DNA of 64,000 nucleotides, from NCBI GenBank assembly GCA_023512835.1, contig CM042089.1:13965759-14029758 (forward strand), given 5' to 3'. The position numbers were made by a program, and so were the translations under genes. Below, in pieces: positions 57,331-64,000 of this stretch; within the stretch, counting starts at the first letter, position 1, and each line of letters starts with the position of its first letter. The notes under the pieces are model-generated. The model searched no databases. It worked only from the letters and a program-made list of their open reading frames with translations, and was not told where the DNA came from. This DNA is from Taxillus chinensis. Taxonomy: Eukaryota > Streptophyta > Magnoliopsida > Santalales > Loranthaceae.

Positions 57331-58878
57331 GACCTTTGCTAATTGTCTTATCCACGGGCTCACTCACTGTTTCTTCACGGGATGTGTTTGTATTAGTTGT
57401 GCAGACATTTTTCAATGCCTTTAAATCACATGTGCTAATAAAAACTTAAAAAAGGGACAATCATGAGCTGCATAGGCCGCCATTCCTTCCGACAAAAGGC
57501 AGAATCTGGAAATAAAAAATGCTAGCATTAATAATACAGCATTAAATGCAGGAATGGATGGGTTGCGGCCAACCTCTTTAAAAGCAAGTTATATCCACGC
57601 GAAAGAAAAAGAAGAAGAGGACGCCCAAGCTCTTTCCCTTTGCACAGACTTATGCCTAGAGACGACGCTCAAGCTTACACCCAAGAACACCGAGAGTTTT
57701 TATGCCTAAAAGTTAAGTCCAATCTCTTTTTCTTATGAAACTTTCCAAAAACCGCCCCCTTTTCAACTCCTTTTCCCAAATATCCCGTTCTAGCTCTCTT
57801 TTTCCCAACAAAAGAAAAATACAAAAACAACTCCAGTTCTGCTCCCTACTATTTCTTACGTTTCCACCACAAAAACAAAAAAACAAAAAATAAATAATTC
57901 CTTTTCATTTACAAATTGAGTTTAAGTTTGACAAATCTCACTGCCAGATTTGTTGGTTCTATTTTTAAGCAGGCAACTACTAGTGCAGACAGGACAGTTC
58001 AAACAGACAACCGGAGTTGTAGCCCAAAGTTGGTTTAGTTAATTTGTATTTGTTTATTTATTACGTTTAGTTTATTTATATGTAGAATCAATATAATGCT
58101 TAGTATTTTCTTGTTTTTTTATGTAGTTGATATATGTTGTATTTTCCTTTTTATGTTGTATGTTGTAATATGTACAGTATAGTAAAGATAAAAAAAAGAG
58201 CAAAGAAAAAAAGGGAAGAAAAAGAAAAAAAAGTGAGTTGTTATTTGATTTGTGGATGTCACAATCACACACATAACTTTATATGTTATTTTTTAACATG
58301 TGTTAGTTCATAGTTTTATCCTTTAAAACAAATACATTTTCAAAACAAAAAAAACACGTTTTCCAACCAAAAACCAAAGATTAAATTTTTATGACTTCAA
58401 TTTTCAAAAAAAAAAAACAAAACAAAACAAAAACACAACAAAAAACAAAAAAACTCAAAAAAACTCAAAAAAAAAACCAAAAGAAAAACCTTAGAGTTCT
58501 ATTTTCTACTTAAAAAAACAAAAAAGCAAAATAAAATTTTTAGGACTTCTTTTAGAAACTTTGGGTAAATCAATTTTAACTATAACTTTGACGAATAACT
58601 TAGCTAAATACAAAGCATAAACTTTCTAAGAAAACAATAATGCCTTAACCTAGTCAAAACAGTGAAAAACAAATAGAAACCTCCTCCTCCTAAGATAGGT
58701 ACCAAAAGAGCACTGTAGGGGTGCTAATCCTTCCCTACACGTAACCAACCCCCAAACCCTTCTCTGGTAATGTAGACTACTCACATTTTAGGTGACCAAC
58801 TGCACCTAAAAAATAGTTGGTGATGACTTTGTACATTTCATCATTCGATTGCGGCCCGGACGAAAATCGGTGATGACA

Positions 58879-60280
58879 GATATGATAGCCGAGTCTTGCA
58901 CTTTGGTGCTGTTTGGGATGTTGTGTGCAGGTCTGATGGTTTGACCTTATAGGGTGTCTGATGCTAACTATTTGTGTTAGTGGTGTTAGTTTGTTTGTTG
59001 TGTGTTTAGGTGACCAATTTGTTGGTGTTGGCACTTAGGAAGAGTGTCTGAGGCCATAGATTTCGATGGTAAGGATAGGTTTGGCTCAGATGGTGAGTAG
59101 GGTGTTATACATGTGTTGCATGGCACGATGTGATTGGTGGCTAGAGGTCACACAGGATGGCCTGAGCCAGTGAGTAACTTAAGGATATTTGTGAGAGCAT
59201 GCAAGTGCTCAAGAAGCTGAAAGTTGTCTGATAACCCATTTTTGGATGGGGTGGGTCCCACAAATGGTGGGAGTTAGTGAGGACTATTTAGGACAGTCAA
59301 CCGAATGACAGAGATAGTTGGTTAGTCTCGTGGTTCTTACCCTTATGGGCGAGATTATGATGCTTGATAGTGTCTATTGAGGTTGTAGGGTGACACTTGG
59401 AGGTGTTCACCGTTTGTGTGATGTAGTCCTCATAGAGTTGAGGATTTATGGTACTCTTGTATGTGGATTGGTTGGATTTTGGAGATGCCAAGATGGCACT
59501 TGGGGTGTCTTCGTGGGTGACTGGAACTTGTGATTGGGGTCACGATGTTGAGTGGCGTGGCAATGAGTTGTTGTGTATTGGTTTGCACATGTGAGGTGTG
59601 TTTGCAGCTAGGTGTTATGCTTGCACCGGTGTAGTGGGTGCATGTGCCCGATGGTATTTGAGTTTGGATTTTGCGATGCTTGATCGCGGGTGGTGGTATT
59701 ACTGTCAAGGACGAACAATCCTGAAGGAGGGAGGTGGCAAGAGCTTTATATAGTATAGTATGTGTATACTTCTTGTGTATATATATGATATGTCTTATGT
59801 AATGTTGTATTATGCACATATGAGATATGTGGGTTCGTGTTTCTTATGTGTATGGTGTGCTTCTTGTGTTTATTGTTTATTGTGAGTGTGTTTATGTGGG
59901 TTTGTATTGCATATATGAGATATGATGTTATTTTGTGTTTTGTTTTATTTCACATATGTGATATGTGATATGAGGTCATATGTGATATGTGACTTTGTGG
60001 TGTTGAATATATGTGATATATGTGGTCTATTTGGTTGAACATGTATTGATATGTGAGTTTCTTTGTGAGATGTGATTTTCTTGTGGGGTTGTTTGTGCCT
60101 GTTTCGTCTTTTTGTGAGCTGTGAATTGTGGTATACCCGTGTGATGGTTTACATGTTGTGGCATGTTTGTGAGTGAGTTTGGCTTTTGCGATGGATTTGT
60201 TGAGTTTGAGTGTGGCTTCGTGTTGTTGTGTGGCTCCTATGTTTCTTTTCGGGGACAAAAAGTCTTTAAGGGAGAGAGAA
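58879..60280 (+). mobile_element. Gypsy internal 3' region, non-coding, with polypurine tracts
   Basis: GT-rich, non-coding sequence leading up to the LTR at 60281. A purine tract GGGGACAAAAAGTC ... AAGGGAGAGAGAA (about 60251-60280) precedes the LTR start. A second tract of the same type, GGACGAACAATCC ... GAAGGAGGGAGGTGG, lies at 59708-59737, and between them are many ATATGTGATATGTG repeats. No RT or integrase motif was found in any frame. Confidence 0.6.
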
Positions 60281-61323
60281 TGTAAAGACTCGTGTTTGGG
60301 TTCTAGGAGTTAACCATGTAATGGAGTGCACATCGAGGGATGTGAATATCAGTACGACGATATAGGCATTGAGTGGGCCCGATTTGGAGTCGGAGCCCCG
60401 AAAGGGTATATATTCGTCAAACGGAGCATTTTGACCGTAATTGGGCTTGATTTTGAGTCCAATTGGCGTTTGGGCCCTGTGAGGGTACTTTGGATCTGTG
60501 CATAAATAAAAAAAAGAGGTATAAATAAGAGGGGAGGAACCCTTATCTTGCTTTTGTGGTGTGTGAGACGTGAAGAGAGAAGAGAGCGTGAAAAGACAGA
60601 GTTGGAGGAAGAACTAAAAGCTAAGGGGATTGGACAATCTGGATTCAAATCACCCAAATTCGAGATAGGGATTCATTCTTTTCACTCTTATATCATTGAG
60701 TATGCTTGATTTTGCTGTCTACATATGGGAATTAACCCTAAATTCGTGGAATTTGGATGTAAACTCTAAGTTTTGGGAAAAACCCACTCTTGGGTGGGAT
60801 TTAGTGATTTTAGGGCATAATATGTGATGAAAACCAAATAGATAGTATGTGGTATGAGTTTCATAAGGTTATGAAGGGTTTTGGGGGTTACTGGGTCGAG
60901 TTCAAATAAGAAATAGGTTAAAAACGCCGATGAACACTAACCTTGGCAGAACTGTGTGATTGGGACCACGAGGAGGCCAGATAAGTGAATAGTAACCTTA
61001 GCGGATATGCGAGGTCGAGGACTTGAGGAGTCCGTGTTTAATGTTTGATCTGGACTAAAAGTCAATCCGGATCAATGAGAGCTTATTCCATGTGAGTGAT
61101 CGCTCAGATCTTTATTCCGTGTTAGTAATTGCTCGGATGCCTTACTTCGTATCAGGGAGCATAGTCCGGATGATTGGATGTCTCGGATGTCTTATTCTGT
61201 GCTAGTAGAGGCTCGGATTCGTTAGTCCGGATTAGTGTGATGTTCCGGATTAGTGTGATGTTTCAGATTAGTGTGATGTTCTAAATTAGTGTGATGTTTC
61301 CGAATGGGGGTGATATTGTGTGA
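60281..61323 (+). mobile_element. Gypsy LTR (family D), cut by LTR C
   Basis: Begins TGTAAAGACTCGTGTTTGGG after a polypurine tract. It shares its overall plan (TGGGCCCGATTT, TATAAATAAGAGG at about 60520, GA-rich leader) with family A/B/C but is clearly diverged. It ends at 61323, where the next LTR starts, so it is either truncated or continues outside the window. The 3' third contains GTCCGGATTAGTGTGATG-type repeats. Confidence 0.75.
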
Positions 61324-61737
61324 TGTAAAGACTCGTATTTGGGTAGTTTTGAGAGATAGCCATTCTATGGGAATGCAACTATCTGGACAGGGTAGTGTAG
61401 TCGTCGATGTGAGCATTTTGACTGTACTTGGGCCTGATTTTAAGTCGGGGCCCCATTTGACCCGATTGTTGACTTTTCGGGATTTATTGGTTGACTTTGT
61501 GTTTGAGTGGTCATCTGAGTGTGGTAATATCTGAATAGTGTTGTGCTCGTCATTTCGAGCGTTTTGACAGTAATTTGACTCAATTTGGAGTTCGTGACCT
61601 CGGGAGGTCAATTATTGCGTTTGGGTCAATTATTGCGTTCGGGTCAATTATTGCTGGGAGGCCAATTATTGACAGCATTATAAATAATTAAAAAATTATA
61701 TTATCCCTTTAATTTGCTTGGTGCGTGCGTGCTTGAG

Positions 61738-61740
<3 letters not shown>

Positions 61741-61791
<51 letters not shown>
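61741..61791. repeat. (GA)n microsatellite
   Basis: About 25 GA dinucleotides in the leader part of the LTR. Confidence 0.93.
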
Positions 61792-61794
<3 letters not shown>

Positions 61795-62185
61795 GAAGAG
61801 CTTCCTTTGGTGATTTGGGGCGATTGGAGTTCGTAGATCGCAAATAATCTTTCCAGGTAGGTGTCCTTGAACCTCTTATCTCGATTCTGTTTTTGAATAT
61901 GCGTAAATTTATCATGATTTATGAATTTGAGCATGAACCCTAGGTTTTGGGGAAAACCCAATTTTTGGGTTAAATTTAATGATTTAGCATAAGATCTGAG
62001 GGTAAGAACTGATTTATATCAGTTTGGGTATGTAATTTTGTACTATGTTTAGTAAAACGCGTGTTTGTGAGTACCTGGGGGTTGCTGGGTTGATTCCAAA
62101 CGAAAATTAGACCAAAAACGATGATGAATAGTACCTTGGGCGAACTGCAGGGTCGAAGTTCGTAGTCAACAGCTTTCGTAGTCAG

Positions 62186-62760
62186 CAGCGGCGTAGTCCG
62201 AATCAGTTGATCCGGATCAGTAAGAAGTTAGTCCGGATCCGTCCACAGGAAGTTAGTCCGGATCAGTCCGTAGGAAGTTAGTCCGGACGAGTCCGCATGA
62301 AGTTAATCTGGATCAGTCCGCAGGAAGTTATTCCGGATCAGTCCGCAGGAAGTTAGTCCGGATCAGTCCGCAGGAAGTTAGTCCGAATCAGTCCGCAGGA
62401 AGTTAGTCCGAATCAGTCCGCAGGAAGGTAGTCCGGATCAGTTGATCCGGATCAGTAAGAAGTTAGTCCGGATCCGTCCGCAGGAAGTTAGTCCGGATCA
62501 GTCCGTAGGAAGTTAGTCTGGATCAGTCCGTAGGAAGTTAGTCCGTACGAGTCCGCATGAAATTAGTCCGGATCAGTCCGCAGGAAGTTATTCCGGATCA
62601 GTCCGTAGGAAGTTAGTCCGGATCAGTCCGCAGGAAGTTATTCCGGATCAGTCCGCAGGAAGTTAGTCCGGATCAGTCTGCAGGAAGTTAGTCCGAATCA
62701 GTCCGCAGGAAGTTAGTTCAGATCCGTCCGCAGGAAGGTAGTCCGAATCAGTTGATACAG
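62186..62760. repeat. 25-bp tandem array, about 23 copies
   Basis: The unit CAGTCCGCAGGAAGTTAGTC plus CGGAT repeats head to tail with few changes. A higher-order pattern is visible: a segment starting GATCCGGATCAGTAAGAAG occurs near 62201 and again near 62450, so a block of about 250 bp was itself duplicated. The other LTRs of this family have different arrays here. Confidence 0.92.
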
Positions 62761-64000
62761 AGTAGTCCGCAGCTTCAATCCGCAGCAGTGTTCCGCAGCA
62801 GTGCAACTGCACTGCACTGGACTATTTACATTGTAAACCATTATGCCTCTCCACATTTAAGTATTACACTTAAGTTACAATGTATATAATGAAATACCCC
62901 CCATTTGGATTCAAAGAAAAATACTAGAAAAATTAATTCTCACTCCTTCAAAATGTGAAAATTGGGATTTAGTGTAAAATCTCAGAAAAATCCAGTTTTT
63001 TGTAGAGGTGGATTTTTGGAAAGTGGGGTTAGACATCTCAGAAAAATCCCCAAAAATCAGCTTATCTTAGTTATGGTATGGAGACCCAACGCCGGGATTT
63101 TTTATTGCAAGAAAATAGCTGCTATGAGTATCTCCTTCCTTAGTTAAGGAATGAGGATCGACTTGTGGAGACTGGCTACAGTTCTAAAGGGAGTGTTGTA
63201 CACCTTAAGACCATATTGGTGTTGGTATGATTGGTTTGTGGATTTGGTACTTAGGTTCAATGACTTGATGGGTTCTCACCATGATGCACCAATGGTGCTA
63301 TGTGGTTGACGTGGCAGGCATATGCGCCGATGGCAGGCCTGTGTGGCGGCTGTGGCCGGGCATATTGCGTTGGGGACAGGCTAAGGCCTAAGTGAGCCAT
63401 TGAGCTCGTGGAGCTAGGGCTGAGTGCCCTGAGCTGGGATCCCATGGAGGATCGTGGACAGGTTGTCCTTGGTGGGCAGGTTAGGTCCTGATGTGGTTTG
63501 TAGGCTAAGTCCTAATGATTGTGCATACTATACAGTGCACAAGTACAGAGAGCATGTAGTATAGACTTGTATGTTTGCATGATGTGGAGGGTTGGGGTCA
63601 CCTACTGAGCTTGTCGCTCACCCCTACTTGTTGTTTACCTTTTTCAGGTGTGACCCGAGACTAGTGGAAGACTTTCTTCCAGGAGGACATGCCCACTACT
63701 CTGATGTATGAGTACTGTATTTTGTATTGTATTATGTGTTGTATCTCGGACATGGGTCCGTGGACAGTTATATTTGCATACTGTTTGTGATGTGATGTCT
63801 GTATGACTGTTTGACTCATTATATGCATGATGATATATGGGAAAGTATAGAATTACCCTTGATGTATGACTGTACAGGGTTACATATTTGAGACAGCACC
63901 CGCGGTGTAGTCTCCATTGGTGCTAGTCACCAACCCCTTGACCTTTCAGGTGCGGGCAAGGGGAAATCATGTACCCGGTTCCGGGTTCCCTGGAATTTGG

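Larger units (their letters stand above)
52289..58878 (+). mobile_element. LTR (family H) split by a nested solo LTR
   Basis: Starts TGTTGGATCCCATTTTGTCT at 52289 and ends GGTGATGACA at 58878. The homologous minus-strand solo LTR at 28132-30496 gives the borders. Removing the nested LTR (52938-57010) and one GATCC leaves about 2.5 kb, similar to the sister. The outer flanks (ACAAT left, GATAT right) do not form a target duplication, so this is either a recombinant of two elements or a remnant of a larger one. A 50-bp tandem array lies on both sides of the nested insertion. Confidence 0.85.
61324..64000 (+). mobile_element. Gypsy LTR (family A/B/C), nearly complete
   Basis: Begins TGTAAAGACTCGTATTTGGG and aligns with 6710-9135 to its last bases: CTGGAATTTGG at the window edge equals 9115-9125 there, so only about 10 bp are missing. 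It has TATAAATAA at 61679, a (GA)n at 61741-61791 and a 25-bp tandem array at 62186-62760. No target duplication can be tested. It is inserted in, or abuts, the LTR at 60281-61323. Confidence 0.88.

Noticed and set aside
52284..58883. Outer family H LTR as a clean solo LTR
   Set aside because: The flanking 5-mers (ACAAT and GATAT) differ, so no target duplication supports it.
62186..62760. Regular 25-bp repeats that look CRISPR-like
   Set aside because: The units are head to tail with no unique spacers, lie inside a plant LTR and have no cas genes nearby.
1..64000. A new defence, toxin or biosynthetic gene system
   Set aside because: No gene cluster of that sort is present. The window is a plant chromosome segment dominated by nested transposons.

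Overview
The window is plant nuclear DNA, almost certainly from a eudicot with a large, repeat-rich genome. It contains spliced genes with GT/AG introns, Ty3/gypsy and Ty1/copia retrotransposons, MITEs, hAT elements, GA/CT and AT microsatellites, and an organelle-type tRNA gene. No species can be named from the sequence alone. I found no bacterial-type operon, phage, CRISPR array or defence system.

Three protein-coding loci stand out. (1) On the minus strand, 32337-42608, a four-exon gene encodes a 468-residue DUF3537 / plant gustatory-receptor-like seven-helix membrane protein. Its frame and splice sites are intact. Intron 2 is 6.9 kb long and holds an internally deleted copia element (36987-40054) and a broken 5' piece of a non-specific phospholipase C gene (34605-35087). 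(2) On the plus strand, 48290-52009, seven exons join in frame into a 384-residue protein with an N-terminal UspA-type domain and a C-terminal coiled coil. It matches the front half of the UspA / receptor-like kinase / U-box family but has no kinase or U-box. (3) On the minus strand, 11963-14325, a hAT-transposase-derived gene (BED finger, DUF659, hAT C-terminal dimerisation region) is complete except for one 1-nt frameshift in a six-C run. An organellar-type tRNA-Asn(GUU) gene lies at 45000-45071.

The rest is layered mobile DNA. Left end (1-9135): a partial minus-strand LTR (1-1031) sits inside a minus-strand LTR (1032-3329). After a 3.4-kb stretch with a degenerate reading frame comes a plus-strand LTR of the same family (6710-9135). 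At 9944-11440 there are two copies of an AT-rich repeat, one split by a PIF/Harbinger-like MITE. A copia element (about 17989-23446) is split in its gag by a minus-strand solo LTR (18965-21068, target duplication GGAGA). A 3.6-kb solo LTR (23583-27218, duplication TCAAC) follows. A 92-bp tandem array (27730-28097) was hit by a hAT-like MITE (28098-31159, 8-bp duplication TGGTTCCT), which was itself hit by a solo LTR (28132-30496, duplication AACGA).

Right of the UspA gene, an LTR (52289-58878) is split by a 4.07-kb solo LTR (52938-57010, duplication GATCC). The inner LTR carries three tandem copies of a 320-bp TATA-bearing unit. The window ends with a gypsy 3' region (58879-60280), its LTR (60281-61323), and another LTR (61324 to the end) of the same family as those at 1032-3329 and 6710-9135.

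The main story is repeated nested insertion followed by LTR-LTR recombination: four of the gypsy LTRs are solo LTRs with perfect target duplications. Two or three host-type genes persist between the layers.
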